Shown: piece by piece, positions 43,895 to 52,698 of the stretch
Position numbering within the stretch: position 1 is the stretch's first letter
Layout of the letters: each line of letters opens with the position of its first letter
NCBI RefSeq assembly: GCF_010548375.1
Contig: NZ_JAAGLY010000015.1
Span: 1-64,000 of the forward strand
Origin: Streptomyces sp. SID13726
Lineage (GTDB): Bacteria > Actinomycetota > Actinomycetes > Streptomycetales > Streptomycetaceae
DNA: 64,000 bases
Direction of reading: 5' to 3'
Position numbers and translations under genes: made by a program
The notes under the pieces: model-generated
The model's database searches: none
What the model was told of the DNA's origin: nothing
The model's input: the letters and a program-made list of their open reading frames with translations, nothing else

Positions 43895-43943
43895 GGACGA
43901 ACGGTATCCGCCCGGTTGATCACCGGGGGACTACCTTCGACCC

Positions 43944-44741
43944 ATGACGCACACACAGCGCTTCGAGGGGCACGGAGTTCTCGTCACGGGCGCTGCCCGC
44001 GGCATCGGCGCGGCGACGGCCCGCAGGCTGGCCGAGGAGGGCGCGGCGGTCCTGCTCACCGACCGGGACGGGGCGGTCGTGGAGAGGACGGCCGCGCGTC
44101 TTCGCGAACAGGGCCTGACCGCGCGGGCGTCGGAGTGCGACGTGGCCGACCGCCCGGCCGTCGAGTCGGTCGTCGCCCACGCCGTCGACACCTTCGGCTC
44201 GCTCGACGTCCTGGTCAACTGCGCCGCCCGGTGCACCCCCGAGACCCCGCTCTTCGAGGACGACTCCGACGACGAGTGGGCCCGGGACCTCGACATCACC
44301 CTGGGCGGCCCCTACCGCTGCTCGCGCGCCGCCCTCCCGCATCTGGTCGCCTCCGGACGCGGTGCCATCGTCAACATCGGTTCCGTCAACGGCCTCCAGG
44401 ACTTTGGCAACCACGCCTACAGCGCCGCCAAGGCGGGCCTCGCCTCCCTGACCCGCACCCTCGCCGGCCACGCCGCCGCCCGCGGGGTCCGCGTCAACCA
44501 GGTCGTGCCGGGCACCGTCCGCACCTCCGCCTGGGAGGGACGCGAGGACGAACTCGCCGCGATGCGACGCCTGTACCCGCTCGGCAGAGTCGGCGAGCCC
44601 GACGACATCGCCGCCGCGGTCGCCTTCCTCGCCTCCCGTGACGCCGCGTGGATCACCGGCACCACCCTGGTCGTCGACGGCGGACTCACCGCGGTCAACA
44701 CCGGGTTCCATGCGACGGTCCATCCGGAGCGGGGAGCCTGA
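43944..44741 (+). CDS. Short-chain dehydrogenase/reductase, FabG-like
   Basis: A 265-residue classical SDR. The cofactor motif is VTGAARGIGAATARRLAEEG near residue 13, NAD-type binding follows with DRDGAVVERTA, LVNCAARCTPET stands for the NNAG motif, and the catalytic triad is seen in IVNIGSVNGLQ and HAYSAAKAGLASLTR. The end ITGTTLVVDGGLT is typical. The substrate cannot be predicted. The adenosine deaminase-family gene follows two bases after its stop, so the pair is an operon. Confidence 0.92.
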   Translation: MTHTQRFEGHGVLVTGAARGIGAATARRLAEEGAAVLLTDRDGAVVERTAARLREQGLTARASECDVADRPAVESVVAHAVDTFGSLDVLVNCAARCTPETPLFEDDSDDEWARDLDITLGGPYRCSRAALPHLVASGRGAIVNIGSVNGLQDFGNHAYSAAKAGLASLTRTLAGHAAARGVRVNQVVPGTVRTSAWEGREDELAAMRRLYPLGRVGEPDDIAAAVAFLASRDAAWITGTTLVVDGGLTAVNTGFHATVHPERGA

Positions 44742-44743
44742 AG

Positions 44744-45730
44744 GTGCGAACGCTGGACCGGCTGCCGAAGGCACATCTCCATCTGCATCTCGAAGGCGCG
44801 ATGCGTCCCGCCACGCTCGCGGAGTTGGCGGCCGAACGCGGCGAACACCCGCCGGATTCCACCGGCTTCGCCTCGTTCCAGGACTTCGGCGCCCTCTACG
44901 GGGCCGCCGCCCGAGTGGTGCGCGAGGGCCCGCGCAGGAACCTTCTGCGGCTGGTGCGCGAAGTGGTCGAGGACGCCGCCGCGGACGGAGCGGTATGGGT
45001 GGAACCGCACCTGAACCCGCTGACCTACGAGGACGATCCGGACGCCGCGCTCGACCTGCTGGACGAGGTGATGGACGAGGGCCGCCGCACGGGCGCCCGG
45101 CTGGGCGTCGGCTTCGGCGTCCTGGTGTTCGCCCGGCGCAACGCGGACCCGTCGGAGGCGGTCGAGGCCGCCCGTCTCGCGGCAAGGCGAGCCGGTGGTG
45201 GGGTGGTCGGCTTCGGTCTGGCCGGAGACGAGGCCCGCGATGCCCCTGAGCCGTTCGCCGAGGCGTTCGCCGTCGCTCGCGAGGCCGGGCTCATCCTCGC
45301 CCCGCACGCGGGGGAGTTCGCCGGTCCGGCCGGTGTGCGCGCCGCCCTCGACGTACTCGGCGCCCGACGGATCGCTCACGGCGTCCGGGCCGTCGAGGAC
45401 CCCGTTCTCCTCGCCCGCCTGGCCGCGGAAGGGACAGTCCTCGACGTCTGCCCCACCTCCAACGTCGCCCTCGGGGTCGTCGCCTCGCTGTCCGAACACC
45501 CTCTCCCGCTGCTGCTGCGCCAGGGCGTGCGGTGCACCCTCAACGCCGACGACCCGCTTCTGTTCGGTCCGGGTCTGCTTCAGGAGTACGAAACGGCCCG
45601 CACGGCGCTCGCCCTCACCGACCACCAGCTCGCCGCCGTGGCCCGAACCTCGCTCGAAGCCTCCGGCGCCCCGCGCGACACCGTGGAACACGCGATCACG
45701 CGCATCGACGCATGGCTGGACACTCCTTAG
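44744..45730 (+). CDS. Adenosine deaminase-family amidohydrolase
   Basis: A 328-residue enzyme of the adenosine/adenine deaminase family. The zinc ligands are in KAHLHLHLEGAMRP at residue 9, the proton shuttle glutamate in LAPHAGEFAGP, a histidine in RRIAHGVRAVED and the aspartate pair in TLNADDPLLFG. The start is GTG 44744 behind GGGGAGCCTGAAG. It hydrolyses the amino group of adenosine or a related purine; adenine or N6-substituted adenine as substrate cannot be excluded. Linkage to an SDR is not a standard salvage context. Confidence 0.9.
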   Translation: MRTLDRLPKAHLHLHLEGAMRPATLAELAAERGEHPPDSTGFASFQDFGALYGAAARVVREGPRRNLLRLVREVVEDAAADGAVWVEPHLNPLTYEDDPDAALDLLDEVMDEGRRTGARLGVGFGVLVFARRNADPSEAVEAARLAARRAGGGVVGFGLAGDEARDAPEPFAEAFAVAREAGLILAPHAGEFAGPAGVRAALDVLGARRIAHGVRAVEDPVLLARLAAEGTVLDVCPTSNVALGVVASLSEHPLPLLLRQGVRCTLNADDPLLFGPGLLQEYETARTALALTDHQLAAVARTSLEASGAPRDTVEHAITRIDAWLDTP

Positions 45731-45748
45731 ACGCGGGACCGCCCGCGC

Positions 45749-47143
45749 TCAAACGGCCGAAGCGGCCGAAGCAATGGCGTCGGCCACCCGCTCCACGTCG
45801 GCCCGGGTCGTACGCCAGTTGCTGAACCCCGCCCGCAGCGCAGGCACCCCGCCGAACACGGTCGGCGTCAGGAAGGTCTCGCCGGACTCGGCGACCGCAC
45901 GGGCCAGCGCGTCGACCCGGTCCTGGGCCGGGTCCCGGTCCAGGGTGAAGCAGACGACGTTGAGGCGGACCGGTGCCGACAGCCGCAGGCCCTCGGTGTC
46001 CTCGATGCGGTCACCCAGCTCTCGGGCGAGGGCGACATTGCGTTCCACGATCTCGCGGTGCCCCTCACGGCCGTAGGCGACGAGGGAGAACCAGGCCGGA
46101 AGGGCGCGCAGGCGGCGGGAGTTCTCCGGGGTGAGGTGGAGGAAGTCGGGGTCCCCGGTGGGCAGGCCCAGGTATGGCGAGGCGTTGTGGAAGACGGCGA
46201 CCTGGAGGTCCCGGCGGCGGGTGAACTGGACGGCCGCGTCATAGGGCACGTTCAGCCACTTGTGGAGGTCGACGCAGACCGAGTCGGCCGCGTCGAGCCC
46301 GGCGACGAGGTGGGCGTGGGCGGGGGAGAGCGCGGCGAAGGCGCCGAACGCGGCGTCGACGTGCAGCCAGAAGTCGTGGCGCTCCTTGAGTGCGGCGATG
46401 GCCCGAAGATCGTCGAAGTCGACCGTGTTCACCGTGCCGGCGTTCGCCACCACGATCGTCGGCCGCCCGCCCAGCTCCGCCAGCGTGGCATCGAGCGCGC
46501 CCACGTCCACGGCCTCCCGGCCGCCCCCGAGCACCGGCACCCGGCGCAGCCGGTTCCGGCCGATGCCCAGCACCGACAGCGCCTTGGCGACACTGGAGTG
46601 CGGGCTGCCGGAGAGCACGTCGACCGCCCCGAGCGCGCCCGCCCCCTCCTCGGCGACGGACACACCGAGCCGCTCGCCCAGCCACTCACGGGCCACCGCC
46701 AGCCCCACGGTGTTCGACACGGTCGCCCCGGTGACGAAGGCCCCGCTGTGCGCGGCGCTCAGCCCGAACAGCTCCCGCAGCCACCCCAGGGTCTCCCGCT
46801 CCAGCGCGTCCGCCCAGGAACCGACGGCCCCGGAGCCGTTCTGGTCGTAGGCGCTGGTCAGCCAGTCCCCGGCCACGGAAGCGGGCGTGGCACCCCCGGT
46901 GACGAACCCGAGATAGCGCGGCCCGGCGGACCCGGAGAACCCGGACGCCCACCGCTCGGCGAACCGGTCCAGCGCAGCCTGGGTCCCGGCGCCCTGATCC
47001 GGCAGGGAAGGGGGACCGGGTGCTCTGTCCAGCCGTACGACAGGCCGCTCGGTCAGCCCGGCGAGTTCCCGGGAGGCGAGATCACGAGCGGACTGGAGGA
47101 GCTCGGGAAGCCGGGCCAGATCCTCGGCGAGCGCAGGGTGCAT
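45749..47143 (-). CDS. PLP-dependent group II decarboxylase
   Basis: A 464-residue fold-type I decarboxylase. The PLP lysine is in DSVCVDLHKWLNVPYDAAV near residue 300, with IVVANAGTVNTVDFDDL and WLHVDAAFGAFAAL before it (the aspartate that binds the pyridine nitrogen), and an N-terminal GATVSNTVGLAVAREWLG segment. The family includes aromatic-L-amino-acid, glutamate and aspartate decarboxylases. The short N-terminus and GGATPASVAGDWLTSAYDQN are typical of the aromatic/tyrosine-like bacterial group, but the substrate is not certain. Confidence 0.88.
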   Translation of the reverse strand: MHPALAEDLARLPELLQSARDLASRELAGLTERPVVRLDRAPGPPSLPDQGAGTQAALDRFAERWASGFSGSAGPRYLGFVTGGATPASVAGDWLTSAYDQNGSGAVGSWADALERETLGWLRELFGLSAAHSGAFVTGATVSNTVGLAVAREWLGERLGVSVAEEGAGALGAVDVLSGSPHSSVAKALSVLGIGRNRLRRVPVLGGGREAVDVGALDATLAELGGRPTIVVANAGTVNTVDFDDLRAIAALKERHDFWLHVDAAFGAFAALSPAHAHLVAGLDAADSVCVDLHKWLNVPYDAAVQFTRRRDLQVAVFHNASPYLGLPTGDPDFLHLTPENSRRLRALPAWFSLVAYGREGHREIVERNVALARELGDRIEDTEGLRLSAPVRLNVVCFTLDRDPAQDRVDALARAVAESGETFLTPTVFGGVPALRAGFSNWRTTRADVERVADAIASAASAV

Positions 47144-47339
47144 GCGGGCAGAGTAAGCCTGACCCACCCAGGGGCGCGGAGAACTGTGCGACCAGCCACA
47201 ACGGCGCCGCACCCGCAGGACGACCCTCACCGCACCCGAACATTGTCACCGTTTCGTCGCAGCCCGTTCCGCAGTACAACGAACACACCCGAACACCGGT
47301 CTACCTGGCAGAGATCACACCGTACTGAGGAGACAGGCC

Positions 47340-48038
47340 ATGGGGGACATACGCAGACGGGGCGCCGTCGCGCTGGGCATCACCGGACTCGTCGCACCAC
47401 TGACCATCGCGCTGGGCGCCGCGCCCGCGCAGGCGGCGGGGAGCTGCACCACGCAGGCGGGGCCGTACCAGAAGAAGGTGGAGAAGTTCCTCGGCCGCCC
47501 GGTCGACGGACGGCAGTCCACCGCCGACTGCAAGGCGATCAAGGCCTTCCAGACCAAGCACGGCATCACACCGAACATCGGCTACGCCGGATCCGTCACC
47601 TGGGGCGTGATGGACCTGATGAACAAGCAGAAGGCCGTCGGCCACAACCCCAACCGGGACGGCAAGTGCCCGACCAACAAGGGCCGTATCGCCTGCGTCA
47701 ACCTCACCCTCCAGCTGAGCTGGATCCAGGACGGCAGCAGGCTCGTCTACGGCCCCGTCCCGGTCCGCACCGGTCGCGACGGCTACGAGACCCGCACCGG
47801 CCTGAAGAAGATCTACTGGCGCGACAAGAACCACGTCTCGTCGATCTACAACGTGCCGATGCCGTACAGCCAGTTCTTCGACGGCGGCCAGGCCTTCCAC
47901 TCGGTGAACCTCAGCATGTGGAACCCGCCGGGCTCCCACGGCTGCACCAACATGACCCCGAAGGACGCCAAGAAGTACTGGTCGCTGCTGAAGACGGGCG
48001 ACGACGTCTTCGTGTACGGCCGCAAGCCGGGCACCTGA
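47340..48038 (+). CDS. Secreted L,D-transpeptidase with peptidoglycan-binding region
   Basis: A 232-residue secreted protein with a signal peptide ending near PAQAA-GS. Residues 35-90 form a peptidoglycan-binding-like helical region (VEKFLGRPVDGRQSTADCKAIKAFQTKHG). The C-terminal YkuD domain has FHSVNLSMWNPPGSHGCTNMTPKDAKKYWSLL, with the catalytic cysteine in SHGCTNM. Such enzymes make 3-3 cross-links in peptidoglycan or attach proteins to it. The gene stands alone with GGAGACAGGCC upstream. Confidence 0.92.
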   Translation: MGDIRRRGAVALGITGLVAPLTIALGAAPAQAAGSCTTQAGPYQKKVEKFLGRPVDGRQSTADCKAIKAFQTKHGITPNIGYAGSVTWGVMDLMNKQKAVGHNPNRDGKCPTNKGRIACVNLTLQLSWIQDGSRLVYGPVPVRTGRDGYETRTGLKKIYWRDKNHVSSIYNVPMPYSQFFDGGQAFHSVNLSMWNPPGSHGCTNMTPKDAKKYWSLLKTGDDVFVYGRKPGT

Positions 48039-48066
48039 GCGACAGGTACCCGGCCCTGAGCACGGG

Positions 48067-49266
48067 TTACTGAGGCGCGTCCCCGAAGTCCGGGATCTCC
48101 AGCCTGACCCCGCCCTGCCGTGCCGAGTCGTGCGCGACGACGCCCGGCAGGGTGTAGCGGGCCGCCACCCAGGCGTTGACCGAGGGCAGCGACCGGGTGT
48201 TGACGGCGGTCACGAAGTCGTCCACCAGGAAGTGGTGGCTGCCCTCGTGGCCGTTGTGCAGGTTGTCGAAGGACTGCGGCAGCCGTGCCCGGTCGTGCAC
48301 CGGCGCCGAGCCGGAGGTGAAGGCGGCCCGCAGCTCCGGCGCGATGTGCTGGAGCGACGGATCGTCGGGAGACATGGTGGGCTTGGGTTCAAGGAGTTCG
48401 CTGATGTCCTTCACCCCCTTCTTGTCCTGCCACAGCGCGACCGTGGCGAGCTGCTCCATGCTCGCCTCGGTCCCGAAGAACCGGAACCGCGACTCCCGGA
48501 TGTGGGACGGGTAGCCGACCCGCCGGAACTCGTTGGTGCGGAACGACCCGCCGCCCGCCACCTCGAACAGCGCGGTCGCGTTGGAGAAGTCGTTGCCGAA
48601 CTGGCTGACCTCCTTGTCGAACACCCCGTCCCCGCGGTCGTCGACGACACCGATCGCCGACACGCTCACCGCGTGCGTCTGCCAGGCGCCGAGCACCCCG
48701 CCCACCGAGTGCGTCGGGTAGAGCAGCGGGGGATAGCTGGCGGTCTCCTTCCAGCTCTCGCCCCCGCTGTACTGGTACGCCTCGTAGAACCCGAGGTCCA
48801 TGTCGTGGACGTAGTCGCCCTCGGCGTAGAAGAGCCGCCCGAAGGCGCCCTCGGCGATCTGGTTGCGGGCGTGCACGGTCGCCGGGTTGTACTGGCTGGT
48901 CTCACCCATCATGTACGTCAGCCCGGTCGCCCGGACCGCGTCGATGACGGCCGCTATCTCCTCCGTGGTGATCGCCATGGGCACCGCGGAGTACACGTGC
49001 TTGCCGGCGTTGAGCCCCTGGAGCACCAGGGGGCCGTGCGTCCAGCGCTGGGTGAAGATCGCGACCGCGTCGACCTCCTTCGACTCCAGCATGGCCTCGT
49101 AGGTGGGGAAGGTGCCGGCGAGCCCCTGTGCTTCGGCGAGCCGCTCGGCCCGTTCGGGGAGCAGATCGGTGACGTAGACGTCGCCGACACCGGGGTGGGC
49201 CTGGAACAGCGTGGCGAACTGGCCGGAGAACTGGCCGGCGCCGACGATGCCGAGGGAGAACGTCAT
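48067..49266 (-). CDS. Gfo/Idh/MocA-family oxidoreductase
   Basis: A 399-residue NAD(P)-dependent oxidoreductase. The Rossmann start is SLGIVGAGQFSGQFATLFQAHPGV and the family motif, usually EKP, reads HVYSAVPMAI here. A C-terminal alpha/beta domain includes SQYNPATVHARNQIAEGAFGRLFYAEGDYVHD. ATG 49266 has AAGGG upstream; an in-frame GTG at 49284 overlaps the binding-protein stop (GTGA) and is an alternative. It follows the ABC importer, so it probably oxidises or epimerises the imported sugar. Confidence 0.9.
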   Translation of the reverse strand: MTFSLGIVGAGQFSGQFATLFQAHPGVGDVYVTDLLPERAERLAEAQGLAGTFPTYEAMLESKEVDAVAIFTQRWTHGPLVLQGLNAGKHVYSAVPMAITTEEIAAVIDAVRATGLTYMMGETSQYNPATVHARNQIAEGAFGRLFYAEGDYVHDMDLGFYEAYQYSGGESWKETASYPPLLYPTHSVGGVLGAWQTHAVSVSAIGVVDDRGDGVFDKEVSQFGNDFSNATALFEVAGGGSFRTNEFRRVGYPSHIRESRFRFFGTEASMEQLATVALWQDKKGVKDISELLEPKPTMSPDDPSLQHIAPELRAAFTSGSAPVHDRARLPQSFDNLHNGHEGSHHFLVDDFVTAVNTRSLPSVNAWVAARYTLPGVVAHDSARQGGVRLEIPDFGDAPQ

Positions 49267-49280
49267 GAAGTGCGTGCCCT

Positions 49281-50621
49281 TCACTGGTCGAGAATCAGGT
49301 TGATCTGGTCGGTGGTGCGGTCGAGGCCGTCAACGGACTTGCCGTTGCCGTAGATGTCCTGCATTTCCGGATGCATCAGCGCGTACACGTCGGCCGCGTA
49401 GTTGGTGATCGGATAGGAGAAGGTCGTGAAGTCCCTGGTGTCGGCGACCGGCTCGGTGAAGGCCGTGACGTCGATGCCCTTCTTCCTGTACGCGGCCACG
49501 GCGGCCGCGGTGCCGTCGGGCGTGGCCGGGAAGACGATGCCGTAACTCCCCACCGTCCGCTGGCACTCGTCGGACGACAGGTACTTCACCCACTTCAACG
49601 CCCCTGCCTTGTTGCGGGCGTTCTTGGTGACGGAGTCGGCGAGGCCGTTCATCATCGTGGCGCGCTTGCCGGTGGGGCCCTCGGGGGTCAGGGCGGTGGC
49701 GATCTTCATGCCCTTGAACCCGGCGTACGTCGAGATCATCCAGGCCCCGTCGAGGGTGGCGGCCGCCTTGCCCGCGGCGACCTGGGCGTTGCCGGGGCTG
49801 GACTGGGAGTTGTAGGAGGTGAAGGGGGCCATGTAGCCCTTCTTCGCCAGCCCGAACCACCAGTCGATGACCGACTTGAAGGTCGCGCTGTCGTACCGGT
49901 ACTTCGTGCCCCACCGCTTCTTGTCGGTGTAGGTCCAGCCCGCGGAGGCGGCGAAGCTGCTCCACTGGGTCTGCCCGTCGCCGTCCCCGCCGCCGTTGCT
50001 GGCGAGGCCGTAGACCTTGACGTGGTTCTTGTCGAAGCCGGGTTCGTCGCCCCGCTTGCCGTTCCTGTCGACGGTGAGGTGCGCGATGGCCTTCTCGAAG
50101 CTGCCGCCGTCCTTCGGGTTCCAGGAAAGGTCGCTCAGTTGAGCCGCGGAGAGGCCCGCGTCCGTCGCCGCCTTCTGGTTGTAGAAGAGGGCGACGGTGT
50201 CCCAGTCCTTGGGGGCGCCGTAGCGATGGCCGTCCTGGCCGATCCAGTTGTCGGCGAGCCCCTTCTGGTAGGCCGCCGGGTCGATGTCCAGATCGTCCAG
50301 CGGCTCCAGCACCTTCAGGTCGGCGAACTGCCCGAACTTCTGGATGTGGTCGGTGAACACGTCCGGCTCGGTCCCGGCGATGAAGCTCGCGGTGAGCTTG
50401 GTCCAGTAGTCGTCCCAGCCCAACTGGGTGATCTTCACGCGCAGTCCGGGGTTCCGCTTCTCGAAGTCCGTGGCGCACGCCTGGTAGGCGGGCAGCTGGT
50501 TGGAGTCCCACAGCCAGTACGACACCGTGCCCGAGGAGGATCCGGCGGAGCCGCTGCCCGCGCACCCCGTCAGAGTCAGGGCCAGTGCGCCGGCCAGGGC
50601 GGTCAGCGTACGAAGTCGCAT
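49281..50621 (-). CDS. Sugar ABC transporter substrate-binding lipoprotein
   Basis: A 446-residue family 1 solute-binding protein. The lipobox ALTLTGCAGSGSAG puts the lipid-modified cysteine near residue 20. The mature part has VSYWLWDSNQLPAYQACATDFEKRNPGLRVKITQLGWDDYWTKLTASFIAGTEPDVF in the family pattern. It captures a sugar or oligosaccharide outside the membrane and hands it to the two permeases upstream. ATG 50621 is chosen with GAGGG seven bases upstream. No ATPase is in the operon, so it may use the shared MsiK-type ATPase known in Streptomyces. Confidence 0.93.
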   Translation of the reverse strand: MRLRTLTALAGALALTLTGCAGSGSAGSSSGTVSYWLWDSNQLPAYQACATDFEKRNPGLRVKITQLGWDDYWTKLTASFIAGTEPDVFTDHIQKFGQFADLKVLEPLDDLDIDPAAYQKGLADNWIGQDGHRYGAPKDWDTVALFYNQKAATDAGLSAAQLSDLSWNPKDGGSFEKAIAHLTVDRNGKRGDEPGFDKNHVKVYGLASNGGGDGDGQTQWSSFAASAGWTYTDKKRWGTKYRYDSATFKSVIDWWFGLAKKGYMAPFTSYNSQSSPGNAQVAAGKAAATLDGAWMISTYAGFKGMKIATALTPEGPTGKRATMMNGLADSVTKNARNKAGALKWVKYLSSDECQRTVGSYGIVFPATPDGTAAAVAAYRKKGIDVTAFTEPVADTRDFTTFSYPITNYAADVYALMHPEMQDIYGNGKSVDGLDRTTDQINLILDQ

Positions 50622-50631
50622 CACGAATCCC

Positions 50632-51549
50632 TCACTTGATCCCGGTGAAGCTGATGGAGCCGACGATGCGGCGGGCGAAGAACCCGAACAGCACGAGCAT
50701 CGGCAGGGCGGCGATGAGCGTGGCCGCCATCAGGCCCGACCAGTCGGTGCCGGTCTGCGGGGTCTGCGCCCGGAAGATCGCGAGGGCCACGGTCAGGACG
50801 CGGGAGCTGTCGCTGTAGGAGACCATCAGCGGCCAGAAGTAGTCGTTCCAGGCCGTGATGTACGTCAGCACCGCGAGCGTCATGACCGGCGTGGACGCCA
50901 TCGGCAGCAGCACCCGGAAGAAGATCCGCACCTTCCCGGCGCCGTCCAGCAGGGCGGCCTCCTCGACCTCGCTCGGGACGTTCATGAAGAACTGGCGCAG
51001 GAAGAACACCGCGAACGGCGTCATGAACATCGTCGGCAGCGCGATGCCCAACAGGTTGTCCACCAGGCCGAGTTGCTTGATGAGCACGAAGTTCGGCAGC
51101 AGGGTGAAGATCGCCGGGACCATCAGTCCGGCGAGGAACAGCCCGAACACCTTGTCCCGGCCCCGCCAGCGCAGCCGGGCGAAGGCGTAGGCCGCCATCG
51201 CGGAGAAGAAGATCTGGCAGACGGTGATCAGCGTCGAGACGACCACCGAGTTCAGCAGATACCGCCAGAACTTCAGCCCGCCGCCCGCGCCGCCCTGCGC
51301 GATCGCCTCCTTGGTCGACTGGAGCCCGAGCGCCCACTCGAAGCCCCCGGTGGTGAGGTCGACCGGCAGCGGGTCGCCGGGGTGGGCGGCGAGGCCGGAG
51401 TTGGTGGACAGCGCGGTGCGCAGGATCCAGTAGAACGGCAGCAGGGTGACGAGCACGATCGCGGTCATCACCGCCCAGGCGGCGACCTTGCCAGGGGTGA
51501 AACGGCGCCCCTGGGGCCGTATACGAGTGGTCGTGGTCACGGCAGCCAT
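50632..51549 (-). CDS. Sugar ABC transporter permease (MalG type)
   Basis: A 305-residue carbohydrate permease with six membrane helices. The EAA loop for ATPase contact is EVEEAALLDGAGKVRIFFRVLLPMASTP near residue 205. The N-terminal VMTAIVLVTLLPFYWILRTALS and LNSVVVSTLITVCQIFFSAMAAYAFARL are typical. It pairs with the MalF-type permease encoded just upstream, 16 bp away. An insertion around residue 60-90 (GGFEWALGLQSTKEAIAQGGAGG) is longer than in most homologues I recall. Confidence 0.93.
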   Translation of the reverse strand: MAAVTTTTRIRPQGRRFTPGKVAAWAVMTAIVLVTLLPFYWILRTALSTNSGLAAHPGDPLPVDLTTGGFEWALGLQSTKEAIAQGGAGGGLKFWRYLLNSVVVSTLITVCQIFFSAMAAYAFARLRWRGRDKVFGLFLAGLMVPAIFTLLPNFVLIKQLGLVDNLLGIALPTMFMTPFAVFFLRQFFMNVPSEVEEAALLDGAGKVRIFFRVLLPMASTPVMTLAVLTYITAWNDYFWPLMVSYSDSSRVLTVALAIFRAQTPQTGTDWSGLMAATLIAALPMLVLFGFFARRIVGSISFTGIK

Positions 51550-51565
51550 GTCGGTCTCCTCTCCC

Positions 51566-52531
51566 TCAGCCCAGGTCGCTCTGACCGGCGCGGGTGATCC
51601 GGTACTGGAGGACGGTGATCGCGCTCAGCACCACGAGCAGGGCCACCGACATCGCGGAGGCGTAGCCGAACTGGAAACGGCCGAAGGCGGCGCCGTAGAT
51701 GTAGAACTGGAGCACGTTGGTCGCGTTCGCCGGACCGCCCGCGGTCGTCACGGCGACCGTGTCGAACACCTGGAACGAACCGATCACCGTCATGATCAGC
51801 ACGACTGCCAGGACCGGCCTGAGCAGCGGCATCGTGATCCGCCAGAACATCCGCCACTCGCTCGCGCCGTCCACCTTCGCGGCCTCGTACATGTCGTTCG
51901 GGATCGCCTGGAGACCCGCGAACAGCAGCAGCGCGGTGTAGCCGACGTGCCGCCACACGTTGATCAGGGCGATCGTCGGGATCGCCCAGGTCTCGTCCGC
52001 GAGGAAGGGGATGCGGTCGAAGCCGAGCGCCGAGATGATCTCGTTGCCGATGCCGAGCTGGTTGTCCAGCATCCACAGCCACACCAGGCCCGCGACCACG
52101 TTCGACATCAGATACGGCGTCAGCACGATCCCGCGCAGCGTCGCCGACTGGGTCAGCCGCTGGAGCAGGACGGCGATGGCGAGCGCCGAGACCGTCTGGA
52201 TCCCGATGTTGATGACCACGTACTCGACGGTCACCTTCAGCGAGTCCCAGAAGATCGGGTCGTGGACCATCCGGTCGTAGTTGTCCAGGCCGACCCACTC
52301 GGCGGGGGTGAGCAGGTTGAAGCGCGTGAAGCTGAGATAGATCCCCCGCAGCGTCGGCCACAGCAGGAAGACCAGGAAGCCCAGCATCGCCGGGGCGATG
52401 AACACCGCGGCGAGCCGTCCGTCGCCCCGCCCCTCGCGGGTCCTGGCCCGTCGCGCCCGCTGTTCGGTCCGGGCCCCCTCGGCGCCGCCCAGGGGCAGAC
52501 GCGACGGGGGGCTGCTGGAGGCGATGGTCAT
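51566..52531 (-). CDS. Sugar ABC transporter permease (MalF type)
   Basis: A 321-residue permease with six helices and a charged N-terminal tail (GARTEQRARRARTREGRGDG). The EAA loop is MYEAAKVDGASEWRMFWRITMPLLRPV near residue 224. It opens the operon permease-permease-binding protein-oxidoreductase. GAGGGAG lies before ATG 52531. The divergent ROK gene at 52699 probably represses this promoter; CTTTT-containing stretches near 52573, 52619 and 52661 may be its binding sites, but no clean palindrome is seen. Confidence 0.93.
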   Translation of the reverse strand: MTIASSSPPSRLPLGGAEGARTEQRARRARTREGRGDGRLAAVFIAPAMLGFLVFLLWPTLRGIYLSFTRFNLLTPAEWVGLDNYDRMVHDPIFWDSLKVTVEYVVINIGIQTVSALAIAVLLQRLTQSATLRGIVLTPYLMSNVVAGLVWLWMLDNQLGIGNEIISALGFDRIPFLADETWAIPTIALINVWRHVGYTALLLFAGLQAIPNDMYEAAKVDGASEWRMFWRITMPLLRPVLAVVLIMTVIGSFQVFDTVAVTTAGGPANATNVLQFYIYGAAFGRFQFGYASAMSVALLVVLSAITVLQYRITRAGQSDLG

Positions 52532-52698
52532 CGGGAGACTCCCTCGTCCGCTGCGGCTCATCCTCGGCCACTTACTTTTGTGGCGGAAGAATCCATGCGT
52601 CAAGGGGTGCGCAAACATCTTTTCCAGGCCGCCTCGACGGCCATATCGTGGTGACGTTGCTTTTACGGTGAAAGAAATCATGTGGGAGTCTGACCTTC